Assembly (NCBI GenBank): GCA_022821645.1
Contig: JAJEDE010000003.1
Location: forward strand, 1 to 64,000
DNA length: 64,000 nucleotides
Origin: Chloroflexota bacterium
GTDB taxonomy: Bacteria > Chloroflexota > UBA11872
Direction: 5' to 3'
The notes below the pieces were generated by a model. It saw only the letters and a program-made list of their open reading frames with translations. It did no database searches and was not told where the DNA came from. Within the stretch, counting starts at the first letter, position 1. The number at the start of each line of letters is the position of its first letter. Shown here piece after piece: positions 1-8,040 of this stretch. The position numbers and the translations under genes are program-made.

Positions 1-46
1 CCCACCCCCTGCCCGCCGCTCACACCCTCACCAATCCAGCAGCACC

Positions 47-144
47 CACCCCGTCCTCCCGGCGTCCCGCCACCCCGTCATCCCCGCGTCCCCGGCCGGG
101 ACCCAGCACCAACCACACGTCCGGGCTCACCTGGCCACCCCGTC
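47..144 (+). repeat. Three copies of CACCCCGTC in the C-rich region
   Basis: The 9-base word CACCCCGTC occurs at 47-55, 71-79 and 136-144. The second copy continues as CATCCCCGCG and is followed by the 10-base palindrome CCCGGCCGGG at 91-100 and then ACCCAGC. This resembles a worn copy of a short extragenic palindromic element. That reading is inference; no second full copy was noticed in the window. Confidence 0.35.
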
Positions 145-278
145 CCCGCCTGCGCCCCAAGCCCACCAGCCCTCCGATCCCCGCTTGTTCCGCACCTTGC
201 GTCGAGACCCGTCACGGCCCGTCCCCTTCCGCTCTCACTTCTCTGCTCTCTGCCCTCTCCCCTTCCCCAACGCACCTC

Positions 279-302
279 AAGAGTTTTTTGGAAAAAACTC
301 TT
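279..302. repeat. Perfect 11+2+11 AT-rich inverted repeat
   Basis: The arm AAGAGTTTTTT (279-289) is followed by GG and then by its exact reverse complement (292-302). The A/T tracts stand out in very GC-rich surroundings. The two-base centre makes a hairpin strained at its tip. It could be an operator, or the remains of a bidirectional terminator for a gene to the left of the window. It lies about 95 bases upstream of the Flp-like gene and 316 bases upstream of clpC. Confidence 0.5.
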
Positions 303-396
303 ATTGCGCGCGAGACTCCCGATTTCGCCGCCCCGCAAGCCACCAACCCGCCCGCCGGTCTAAACTGGCATGCACCCACCAAACCTCGGAGCCGGT

Positions 397-600
397 GTGA
401 CGGCCAATCTCAACCCCGCCGGACCGCCCCGCCATTCACGGCGCCGTTACCTGCCCGAGGGTTCGGGCGTCAGCGTCCTCAGCTACATCCTCGTCACCGC
501 CGTCTTCGTCATCGTGCTCATCGTTGTGCTCAACTCCCTCGGCGACAGCATCGGCCAGGGCTTGCAGGACCTCGTCGACCAGATCCCCATCAGCTTCTGA
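397..600 (+). CDS. Flp/pilin-like small membrane protein
   Basis: A 67-residue protein with a basic N-terminal part (residues about 10-18), then one long hydrophobic helix beginning around SVLSYILVTAVF and a short amphipathic tail ending in PISF. The layout matches class IVb Flp pilins: short basic leader, Gly, then hydrophobic helix with a Tyr. The usual Glu at +5 (as in AIEY) is replaced by Ser (VLSY). I chose GTG 397 because GGAG lies 5 bases upstream; ATG 370 is an in-frame alternative without a ribosome site. The stop at 598-600 overlaps the AAGGAG that serves clpC, so the two are probably co-translated. No tad/pilus assembly genes are in the window, so a pilin role is only a suggestion; it may be a plain single-pass membrane protein. 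Confidence 0.5.
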   Translation: MTANLNPAGPPRHSRRRYLPEGSGVSVLSYILVTAVFVIVLIVVLNSLGDSIGQGLQDLVDQIPISF

Positions 601-617
601 AGGAGCCCCTAGGACCC

Positions 618-3125
618 GTGGAACGCGAACCCGACGACTACACCCCCGTCGAATACCTCCGCCGCCTCACCGGCCGCGGTCGTCGCGTCATCCAGCACGC
701 CGAACTCGAAGCCGCCCGCCTCGGCCACGACGCCGTCGGCCCCGGCCACATCCTTCTCGCAATCCTTGAGTCCCCCCAGACCGCCGCCGCCCGCGCCCTG
801 CGCGACTCTGGCGTCGACCCGGAGCCGCTGCGTAACGCCCTGATCGCCACTCTGCCCCCGGGCTATGCGCGAGACGACGGTCGACGCCCGCTCTCCGCTC
901 AGGGCCGCAACGTCCTCCGCTCCGCCGCCCTGGAGGCCGAACGCATGGGCGTCCGCTTCATCGGTACCGAGCACCTGTTGCTCGGGGCGTTGGCTAGCGC
1001 CGGCCGCCTGACGTCGGGCGCCCTGGCCGCCGTGGGCGTTGACTTCCGATCCCTCCGCCGCCGCATCGAAGCCGCCTACCAGCCCGGCTCGCCGGGCCGT
1101 GGGCGCCGACGACGCGGTCGCTGGCGGGGACGCGGCCGCCGCAGGAAGCCGCGCAGCATGCTGGCCGAGTACGGCAGCGACTTCACCAACGCCGCCCGCA
1201 CCGGCGACCTTGACCCCGTCATCGGCCGCCAGCTCGAAATGGATCGAGCCATTGAGGTCCTTCTGCGCCGGACGAAGAACAACCCGGTCCTGGTCGGCGA
1301 CGCCGGTGTTGGCAAGACCGCCATCGTCGAAGGTCTGGCCCACCGCATCGTCAAGGGCGATGTCCCCGAAGAGCTTGAGAACCGGCGCCTCATCTCCCTC
1401 AGCCTTCCCGGAATGATCGCCGGCGCCAAGTACCGCGGCGAGTTCGAGGAACGCGTCCAGCAACTCATCGCGGAGGTCCGCAAGAGCGGCGACGTGATCC
1501 TCTTCATCGACGAACTGCACACTGTCATCGGCGCCGGTGGCGCGGCGGGGTCCCTGGACGCCGCCAACCTGCTCAAGGGCCACCTGGCTCGCGGTGAGGT
1601 CCAGGTCATCGGCGCCACGACCTGGCGCGAATACCGCCGTTACATCGCCAACGACAAGAGCCTCAACCGCCGCTTCCAGCCCATCGACGTCGACGAACCC
1701 AGCGACGAGGACGCCGTCGAGATCCTCAAGGCCCTGCGCCCGCTCTACGAGTCGTATCACGGGGTTGAGGTCACCGACGACGCTGTGGACGCCTCGGTGC
1801 ACCTGTCGCGTCGCTATGTGACTTCGCGCCAGTTGCCCGACAAGGCCATTGACCTTGTGGACGAGGCATCCGCACGGGCCAAGGTGAAGCGCCAGACCCC
1901 ACCCTCCCGCATCGTTGAGCTTCTGCGCCGGATCAAGGAGTTGGACGCCGAAATCGCAGGCGTGCCCGAGACGCCGGATGACCCCGACAATCCCCCCGCC
2001 GCCAGGCGTCGGGTACGCGATCAGGTTGCTGACGAACTCCGCGACGAACGCGCCGCCTGGGAAGCAGAAGTCGGCACCGACCGTCCCGTCATCACCCAGC
2101 ACGAAATCGCCGAAGTCCTCTCATCCTGGATCGGCGTGCCCCTGCCCACGCTGGCCGAGAACGACTCCGACCGCTTCCTGCACATGGAGGACGACCTGCG
2201 CAGGCGCGTCGTCGGTCAGGACGATGTCCTCGCCGAACTCGGCCGCGCCCTTCGCCGCGCTCTGGCCGGGATGCGCGATTCGCGCCGCCCCATCGGCTCC
2301 TTCCTGTTCCTCGGCGAATCGGGCGTCGGCAAGACCGAGACCGCCAAGGCCCTGGCCCAGTTCGTCAGCGGAACCGACGAAAACCTGGTCCGCGTCGACA
2401 TGTCGGAGATGTCCGAGTACCACAGCATCTCCCGGCTCATTGGCTCCCCGCCGGGCTACGTCGGCTTCGACGAAGCCGGTGGCCTTACCGAGGCCGTACG
2501 TCGTAACCCTTACTCCGTCGTCCTGTTCGACGACGTGGAGAAGGCGCACCCGCGTACATTGCAGGTGCTGCTGCAGATCATGGAGGACGGCCTCCTTACC
2601 GACGCCAACGGCCGCCACGTCGATTTCCGCAACACCATCGTGGTCCTCACCTCCAACCTGGGCGTCGACCAGGTCACCGGACCCTCCATAGGGTTCGAGT
2701 CCACGTCGAGCTCGGCCCGCCGCTATACCGCCTACGAATCCCGTATCCGCGAGTTCGCCCGTCGCCAGCTTCCCGGCGAATTCCTGAATCGGCTCGACCG
2801 CCTCGTTGTCTTCCACGCCCTCGAAGAGGAGGACATCAGGGAAATCGCAAGGCGGACACTCTCCGACGCCATCCTCCGCGCCGAGAACCTCGGCATCCGA
2901 CTCCACATCACGTCTGAGGCGCTCGACTACATAGTCAACGTCACCCTCGGACGCAACGCCGGCGCACGACCGATCGCGCAACTGGTCGGCGAGTACGTCG
3001 ATCAGCCGCTCACCGACCACGTCATGCAGGAGTCACCCGAGGGCCGCGAGTTCGAACTGCGCGTGCAGGACGGCGAGCCGACCATCGTTGAAATCACCCC
3101 GAGCCCGGCGGGCGCCCCTGGTTAA
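618..3125 (+). CDS. clpC: ATP-dependent Clp protease ATP-binding subunit ClpC
   Basis: An 835-residue AAA+ unfoldase that feeds substrates to the ClpP peptidase; ClpC is normally about 810-850 residues. Two Clp-N repeats occupy roughly residues 15-150. They are followed by an unusually arginine-rich linker (about 160-180), then NBD1 with Walker A GDAGVGKTA near residue 227 and sensor-rich segments, a short middle domain, and NBD2 with Walker A GESGVGKTE near residue 566 and the C-terminal D2-small domain. GTG 618 was chosen because the Clp-N domain begins right after it and AAGGAG (599-604) lies upstream; the longer frame to 288 reads through low-complexity sequence that overlaps the Flp-like gene. 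ClpP is not in the window. The Arg-rich linker is atypical but does not break any motif. Confidence 0.93.
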   Translation: MEREPDDYTPVEYLRRLTGRGRRVIQHAELEAARLGHDAVGPGHILLAILESPQTAAARALRDSGVDPEPLRNALIATLPPGYARDDGRRPLSAQGRNVLRSAALEAERMGVRFIGTEHLLLGALASAGRLTSGALAAVGVDFRSLRRRIEAAYQPGSPGRGRRRRGRWRGRGRRRKPRSMLAEYGSDFTNAARTGDLDPVIGRQLEMDRAIEVLLRRTKNNPVLVGDAGVGKTAIVEGLAHRIVKGDVPEELENRRLISLSLPGMIAGAKYRGEFEERVQQLIAEVRKSGDVILFIDELHTVIGAGGAAGSLDAANLLKGHLARGEVQVIGATTWREYRRYIANDKSLNRRFQPIDVDEPSDEDAVEILKALRPLYESYHGVEVTDDAVDASVHLSRRYVTSRQLPDKAIDLVDEASARAKVKRQTPPSRIVELLRRIKELDAEIAGVPETPDDPDNPPAARRRVRDQVADELRDERAAWEAEVGTDRPVITQHEIAEVLSSWIGVPLPTLAENDSDRFLHMEDDLRRRVVGQDDVLAELGRALRRALAGMRDSRRPIGSFLFLGESGVGKTETAKALAQFVSGTDENLVRVDMSEMSEYHSISRLIGSPPGYVGFDEAGGLTEAVRRNPYSVVLFDDVEKAHPRTLQVLLQIMEDGLLTDANGRHVDFRNTIVVLTSNLGVDQVTGPSIGFESTSSSARRYTAYESRIREFARRQLPGEFLNRLDRLVVFHALEEEDIREIARRTLSDAILRAENLGIRLHITSEALDYIVNVTLGRNAGARPIAQLVGEYVDQPLTDHVMQESPEGREFELRVQDGEPTIVEITPSPAGAPG

Positions 3126-3143
3126 CCCGATGCACGTGGGCTG

Positions 3144-3947
3144 ATGGCGAAACTCGCCCCGCCCAACCGAATCTGGGGCGGGGCAGTTCGCTGCGGCTCC
3201 GCTAAGTCAGTCGCCGCCAGCCTCCACACCGCCACTCGAGCCCTCGTCGCCGCCCTCTTCCCGCCGCGCTGCGCCGCCTGCGGCCGCCCCGGCGCCGCCA
3301 TCTGCCAGCCCTGCCTCGCCACCGCCACACGCCTCCCCCATCCCCAATGCCGCCAATGCACGCGCCCCCTCACCTACGGCGACCAATGCGCCCGCTGCCG
3401 CCTCGAGCAGCGCCGCATCAACCACCTCTACGTTCCCTACGCCTACACCCCGCCCATCCTCCAGGCCGTCCATCGCTTCAAGTACGCCAACAAGCGCTAC
3501 CTCGCCGCCGACCTGGCCAACCTCGCAATGTCAGCCCTGCCTCCCGACCTGCAGGTCGATCTCGTTGTCCCCATACCCCTTGCCTCCAGTCGCGAGCGCC
3601 AACGCGGCTACAACCAGGGCCGGCTCCTCGCCGCGGAAGTCGCTCGACACCTCGACTGCCCGCTTGACTGCGACGTACTCATTCGCCTGCGAGATACGCC
3701 GCCGCAAACCTCGCTTCCCCGGGCGCGTCGTCTCGACAACGTCCGCGGCGCGTTTCGCGCCCTGCGCAAGCTGTCCGGAACCCGGATCCTCCTGGTGGAC
3801 GACGTCACGACAACCGGTGCCACCATCGAGGCCGCAACCCGTGCGCTTCGGCGACGAGGCGCGGCTTGGGTAGGCGCGCTGGCGCTCGCACGAACACCCG
3901 AGGAACGATTTGACGTTCCGCCGAATCCGTCCGATTTACTCCTGTAG
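3144..3947 (+). CDS. ComF-family phosphoribosyltransferase-like protein
   Basis: A 267-residue protein of the ComF/GntX family. The N-terminal part carries a Cys-rich zinc-binding region with several CxxC pairs (CAAC, CQPC, CRQC, CARC). The C-terminal part is a type I PRTase fold with the PRPP-binding loop ILLVDDVTTTGAT near residue 216. In naturally competent bacteria ComF helps single-stranded DNA uptake, but in most genomes the family's role is unassigned and no other competence gene is present here. It starts 18 bases after clpC and may be read through from it. Confidence 0.85.
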   Translation: MAKLAPPNRIWGGAVRCGSAKSVAASLHTATRALVAALFPPRCAACGRPGAAICQPCLATATRLPHPQCRQCTRPLTYGDQCARCRLEQRRINHLYVPYAYTPPILQAVHRFKYANKRYLAADLANLAMSALPPDLQVDLVVPIPLASSRERQRGYNQGRLLAAEVARHLDCPLDCDVLIRLRDTPPQTSLPRARRLDNVRGAFRALRKLSGTRILLVDDVTTTGATIEAATRALRRRGAAWVGALALARTPEERFDVPPNPSDLLL

Positions 3948-3950
3948 CGT

Positions 3951-3959
3951 TGATATACT
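3951..3959 (+). promoter_or_regulatory. Extended -10 promoter candidate for accD-accA
   Basis: TGATATACT reads as TGn plus TATACT, an extended -10 element, just after the comF-like stop and about 70 bases before accD. No matching -35 hexamer is at the right distance, which is normal for extended -10 promoters. The expected start of transcription is near 3966. Confidence 0.4.
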
Positions 3960-4029
3960 CCGGCAATCTCGCGGCTGGGAGGTCCGCCCCCCGAGCCGCG
4001 CCTTCCCAAGCGCGTAAGGGGTGCGCCGG

Positions 4030-4911
4030 ATGGCCGTCAGGCGTCGCGGCGGAGTGCAAAGCTACCCGGATGTTCCGGTTGATCTCTGGGTTACCTGCCG
4101 CAAGTGCGGCGGGATGCACTACCGCCCTGAGTTCGAAGCCGAGCTACGCGTGTGTCCGTCGTGTAACTATCACGACCGCCTCGACGCCGCCGAACGCATC
4201 GCCCTTCTGCTCGACGACCCCGACGAATTCCATGAGCTTGACGCCGACATCACGGCCGCTGATCCGCTTGAATTCAGCCGCCCGAGCGGCTCCTACGTCG
4301 ACCGCGTGGCCAAGGCCCGCGCGCTCACTTCCCGCAACGAGGCCATCGTCTGCGGCGTCGGCCCGATGCATGGGCGCCCTATCGCTCTTGGCGTCATGGA
4401 GTTTGGCTTCATCGCCGGCAGCATGGGCTCCGCCACGGGCGAGAAGATCACCCGGCTCTTTGAGCACGCGCTACGCCACCGCCTGCCGGTGATCACCGTC
4501 ACCGCGTCTGGCGGCGCTCGCCAGGACGAGGGTCTCTTCGCGCTCATGCAGATGGCACGGACCACGGCGGCGGCTGCCCGGCTGGGCGAAGCCGGCCTGC
4601 CGCACATCTGCGTAATGGCCGACCCGACCCTTGCCGGCGTAACCGCCAGCTTCGCTTCGGTAGCCGACATCATCGTGGGCGAGCCCGGTGCCACAATTCG
4701 CTTTGCGGGGTCACGCGTCGTGCAAGGCACGCTGCGTCGACGAGCACCTGTGGAGGACCACACCGCCGAGTGGGTGTTAAGGCAAGGGCTGCTTGACCTC
4801 GTGGTTCCGAGGCGCGAATTACGCGAGACGCTGAGCCGCGTCATTGGTCACCTTGCCCCGGCTCAGACGGCGGCTCCGACGCCGAATACCCCGACAGCCG
4901 TACGCGCCTGA
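4030..4911 (+). CDS. accD: Acetyl-CoA carboxylase carboxyltransferase subunit beta
   Basis: A 293-residue beta subunit of the carboxyltransferase that moves CO2 from biotin to acetyl-CoA to give malonyl-CoA. An N-terminal zinc ribbon (CRKCG followed by CPSCNYH) precedes a crotonase-like fold with the conserved GSMGSATGEKI and SGGARQDEG segments. ATG 4030 has AAGGGG 8 bases upstream; the in-frame GTG at 4021 overlaps that site. accA follows 15 bases after the stop, giving the A2B2 complex from one transcript. The biotin carrier and biotin carboxylase genes are not in the window. Confidence 0.93.
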   Translation: MAVRRRGGVQSYPDVPVDLWVTCRKCGGMHYRPEFEAELRVCPSCNYHDRLDAAERIALLLDDPDEFHELDADITAADPLEFSRPSGSYVDRVAKARALTSRNEAIVCGVGPMHGRPIALGVMEFGFIAGSMGSATGEKITRLFEHALRHRLPVITVTASGGARQDEGLFALMQMARTTAAAARLGEAGLPHICVMADPTLAGVTASFASVADIIVGEPGATIRFAGSRVVQGTLRRRAPVEDHTAEWVLRQGLLDLVVPRRELRETLSRVIGHLAPAQTAAPTPNTPTAVRA

Positions 4912-4926
4912 ACGCGGAGCGCTTCC

Positions 4927-5886
4927 GTGCTTGAATTCGAGCGCGACCTCGACGAACTTCGCGAGCACATCGCCGAACTCGAGCGTGACGCCGGACCGGA
5001 TCCAAGCTCCCAGGTCGCGCGCGAATTGGCAGTCCTTCAGCTAGAGCTCGAGGCTCGCACCGCGGACATTTTTGCCAACCTCACGCCCTGGCAGCGGGTC
5101 CAGTTGGCCAGACATCCGCAACGTCCGCACACCCAGGACTACATCGACCGCCTGTTTTCCGACTTCACGGAACTTCACGGCGATCGCCGCTACGCCGACG
5201 ATCCCTCGGTCGTTGCCGGACTTGCAACGTTTGAAGGTCGCAGCGTGATCGTCGTGGGCCACCAGAAAGGCCGAAGCACCGCCGAAAACGTCGAGCGCAA
5301 TTTCGGTATGGCCCACCCCGAGGGCTATCGCAAGGCCCTGCGCCTGTTCGATATGGCCGAGCGGTTTGGACGGCCCGTCCTGACGTTTCTGGACACGCCA
5401 GGCGCCAGCCCCACACTGGACGACGAAAAGCGCGGCCAGTCCTGGGCCATCGCCGAGAATATGGCCCGTCTCGCGCGCCTCCGTGTTCCGGTAATCGTCA
5501 CCGTCATTGGCGAAGGCGGCAGCGGAGGCGCGCTGGCGCTGGGCGTTGGGGACCGCGTGCTCATGCTGGAGCACACCATCTATTCCGTGGCCTCGCCGGA
5601 AGCCGCCGCCGCCATTATCTGGCGCGACTCCGATCATGCCGAGGAGGCCGCCGCCGCGCTGCGCCTCACAGCCCCCGACTTGTTGCGGGCCGGTCTCATC
5701 GACCGCGTCGTGCCCGAACCCGATGGCGGAGCTCACCAGGACTTTGACTCCGCCGCCGCCAACCTTCGCCACGAACTCGCGCCCATGCTCCAGGAACTCT
5801 GCACGCAAGACATCGACGACCTCGTCAACGCCCGTTACGCCAAATTCCGCGCCATGGGCGAACATCACCACATCGCAGCCGTCTAG
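4927..5886 (+). CDS. accA: Acetyl-CoA carboxylase carboxyltransferase subunit alpha
   Basis: A 319-residue partner of AccD with the usual family length. After an N-terminal coiled segment come RDYIDRLF-like and FTELHGDR motifs, the GAHPxGYRKALRL-type helix, DTPGA, and GEGGSGGALALGVGD, which forms an oxyanion hole for the acyl-CoA. GTG 4927 is the only start that preserves the N-terminal helix, and the gene sits directly behind accD, so translation is probably coupled. Confidence 0.93.
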   Translation: MLEFERDLDELREHIAELERDAGPDPSSQVARELAVLQLELEARTADIFANLTPWQRVQLARHPQRPHTQDYIDRLFSDFTELHGDRRYADDPSVVAGLATFEGRSVIVVGHQKGRSTAENVERNFGMAHPEGYRKALRLFDMAERFGRPVLTFLDTPGASPTLDDEKRGQSWAIAENMARLARLRVPVIVTVIGEGGSGGALALGVGDRVLMLEHTIYSVASPEAAAAIIWRDSDHAEEAAAALRLTAPDLLRAGLIDRVVPEPDGGAHQDFDSAAANLRHELAPMLQELCTQDIDDLVNARYAKFRAMGEHHHIAAV

Positions 5887-5988
5887 CGGCCGTCACTCGA
5901 AGAAGCTGATGGGCGGCTGGGTTCCGACAGGTTTGGGCACGCGGCAACTCCGCCCGCTACGCAATCGCATGGGCGGCTACCGGCTAGC

Positions 5989-6807
5989 GTGAAGCTCTTG
6001 CGGCAGGTCTTTCCAAGTCTTGGTCGTCCAATGACCGTTCATTACACGCTGCCTGCTGCTCGGCTGCCTGCGGCTGTCCAATCGCTCAAGATTCTGCTGA
6101 TCTCCGATCTGCACGTGGGCGGGCATTCGCATCGCTCGCTCACGGCGCTGGATTGTCTCGCTGGCACGACGACGGACCTGCTGATCGCGGCGGGCGACCT
6201 GGTTGAAAGCGAGCGCTACACGGCCGACGTGGGCGAGCGGCTGGCACGAATTGAGGCACGCCTGGGCGCGTTCGCCGTGTGGGGCAACCACGATGCCCTG
6301 GGCAAACCGCAAGGTCCGGCTCACAGCTGGCTGCGCCATGAAACCCGATCGCTCCCGGCCATGGAAGCTGGACTGGCGGCTCACGGCATACAGACCCTCA
6401 CCAACCGCTCCATCCGCCTGAGCGTCAATGGCGCCCGGCTGCAATTGGTCGGCGTCGGCGATACGCATGTCGGCCTTTGCGACCTCGATGCGGCTTTCGA
6501 CGGGGTGGACCCCGAGTTCTTTACGATCCTCGCCGCCCACAACCCCGACACGGCCTTCGAGTTAGGCAAGCGGCGCGTTGATCTCACCCTCAGCGGTCAC
6601 ACCCACGGCGGACAGATCGCCCTCCCGTTGTATGGGCCACTCACGTTGCGCACGCGGCACCGGCCGCCCAGGCCGAGCGGCCTCATGTATGTCCGGGGGC
6701 GCCCCCTCGTCGTCTCCGCCGGCGTCGGAACTGCCGGGGTCCCGGTGCGATTCAACGCGCCCGCCGACGTCGTGGACCTACACCTGAGGCGCGTCGACAC
6801 CCGCTGA
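5989..6807 (+). CDS. Metallophosphoesterase (YaeI-like)
   Basis: A 272-residue calcineurin-like phosphoesterase. All metal motifs are present: ISDLHVGG near residue 38, AGDLVE, GNHD, and the C-terminal SGHTHGGQ. The family includes YaeI/YkuE-type enzymes that cleave phosphodiesters or UDP-sugar lipids at the membrane; the substrate here is unknown. The GTG start has no clear ribosome site. A 102-base gap separates it from accA. The last 30 bases overlap the 3' end of the hydrolase gene on the other strand. Confidence 0.8.
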   Translation: MKLLRQVFPSLGRPMTVHYTLPAARLPAAVQSLKILLISDLHVGGHSHRSLTALDCLAGTTTDLLIAAGDLVESERYTADVGERLARIEARLGAFAVWGNHDALGKPQGPAHSWLRHETRSLPAMEAGLAAHGIQTLTNRSIRLSVNGARLQLVGVGDTHVGLCDLDAAFDGVDPEFFTILAAHNPDTAFELGKRRVDLTLSGHTHGGQIALPLYGPLTLRTRHRPPRPSGLMYVRGRPLVVSAGVGTAGVPVRFNAPADVVDLHLRRVDTR

Positions 6808-8019
6808 CAGCTGACCCAGCGCCTCGTACGTGAACTGCCAGAGCGTCCACATGCCGGGCAGGAACGACCCCAACAACACCGGGGGAGAGAGATCCAGCTC
6901 GGCCAGTTGCGCGTGCTGAATCACGTCCAGGACCGCTAACCTGGCCCGTGGTTCGCCACCCAGCCTGTCGAAAAGCACTTGCGATTCCTGCACCGGTACG
7001 TACAGGTCGCTCCTGTCGTGCAGTAGCGCCACGGGCGCCCGCAGTCGCTGGATGTGCGCATCGGGCGAAATTGACTCCAACGTCCCTGGCATGGTGCCCC
7101 GCACACCGTCCATGAGCCTGCCCACCGCCGCGGGATCGCGATTCACGAACAGGTCGTACACGCTGCGAGCTGGTGCGCCAAGTCCGGACAGGTCGTACCC
7201 GGGCAGCACCTCAGGATCCGGGTCGGGCGTCTCGAGTGCGAATAGGTGGAAGAGCGCCTCCTGGTCGCCGGCTTCGGGAATCGCGGACAGCAGGGTGTTA
7301 CGCGTTACCAGCCACACGTAGCTGTCGGGCTGATAGGACTCGTGGCCGTCGCCCACTTGCACGCTTGACGTCGTCACGGCCCGCAGCATGGCGTCCAGCG
7401 AGTGGTACGCCCCAATCGTCGCGACCAGTGCCACCTGCTCGGCAATCTCCGAATCCGATGCCGCCACCATCGCCAGCGACCCGCCCATGCTGAAGCCGAT
7501 GAACCCAACGCGGTTCGGATCAACCGATGGGCGCGACTGGAGGACCTGGAACCCACGGACCAGCGCGCCAATGTCCTCTGGGAACACCCGATAGTTCTGG
7601 TAGTCCAGCGCATCGGGCACCAGAACGGCGAATCCCGTGCGCGCCAGCCCGTCGGCAAAGCCAACCAGCGGCTCGTAGGTGCGACCCTCCGGAACGACCC
7701 CATTGACCAACACGATCGCGGGCCCATTCCTCGCATCATGCGGCTCATAGAGATCCGCCAGCACCTCGTAGCCCTCCCTGGTGGTATAGGCCAGCGTGGT
7801 CACGTTTGGAGGCGGACGCAGGTGGAGCAGCGTTGGAGGGTTACCTGGAACGACCGACGCCAGTGCCGACGCCGTGCGAAGACCCGGCCCAAGTTCATCC
7901 CGTACGCCGACAACGAATCCCAGCAGCCCCAACGCCAGCCCGAATCCGATAAACGTCCGGGCCGTGATCACCGCGTTCCTCCCAGGGGCAACCGACCGGA
8001 AGCCACGCCGCGCCGCCAC
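6778..8019 (-). CDS. Membrane-anchored alpha/beta hydrolase (dienelactone-hydrolase-like)
   Basis: A 413-residue protein with one N-terminal membrane segment (about residues 18-40, TFIGFGLALGLLGFVVG), so the hydrolase domain is probably outside the membrane. The nucleophile elbow GFSMGG is near residue 175, and a late Asp/His pair (HDRSDLYVP, then IQHAQL) completes a likely triad. Natural substrate unknown. It begins 21 bases after nrdR and is probably co-transcribed with it. The start is uncertain: GTG 8019 was taken, but a GTG just before ITARTF, at the edge of the membrane helix, is also possible. Its end runs 30 bases into the convergent metallophosphoesterase gene. Confidence 0.72.
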   Translation of the reverse strand: MAARRGFRSVAPGRNAVITARTFIGFGLALGLLGFVVGVRDELGPGLRTASALASVVPGNPPTLLHLRPPPNVTTLAYTTREGYEVLADLYEPHDARNGPAIVLVNGVVPEGRTYEPLVGFADGLARTGFAVLVPDALDYQNYRVFPEDIGALVRGFQVLQSRPSVDPNRVGFIGFSMGGSLAMVAASDSEIAEQVALVATIGAYHSLDAMLRAVTTSSVQVGDGHESYQPDSYVWLVTRNTLLSAIPEAGDQEALFHLFALETPDPDPEVLPGYDLSGLGAPARSVYDLFVNRDPAAVGRLMDGVRGTMPGTLESISPDAHIQRLRAPVALLHDRSDLYVPVQESQVLFDRLGGEPRARLAVLDVIQHAQLAELDLSPPVLLGSFLPGMWTLWQFTYEALGQLSAGVDAPQV

Positions 8020-8040
8020 GTGACGCTGCCCGACCGCGAG

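Larger units (their letters stand above)
1..396. other. C-rich gene-free region upstream of the clpC cluster
   Basis: I see no convincing gene here. The plus strand is strikingly rich in C and poor in G for most of the first 275 bases, with runs such as CACCCCGTC and CCCGGCCGGG. Open frames on either strand are low-complexity Arg/Gly/Pro translations without a recognisable domain. An AT-rich perfect inverted repeat near 290 marks the end of the C-rich part. The stretch probably holds the promoter region for the Flp-like gene and clpC, but I cannot point to a good -35/-10 pair. Confidence 0.6.

Noticed and set aside
609..2102. Long open frame opposite clpC
   Set aside because: Antisense to a clear ClpC gene, with no domain; expected in high-GC DNA.
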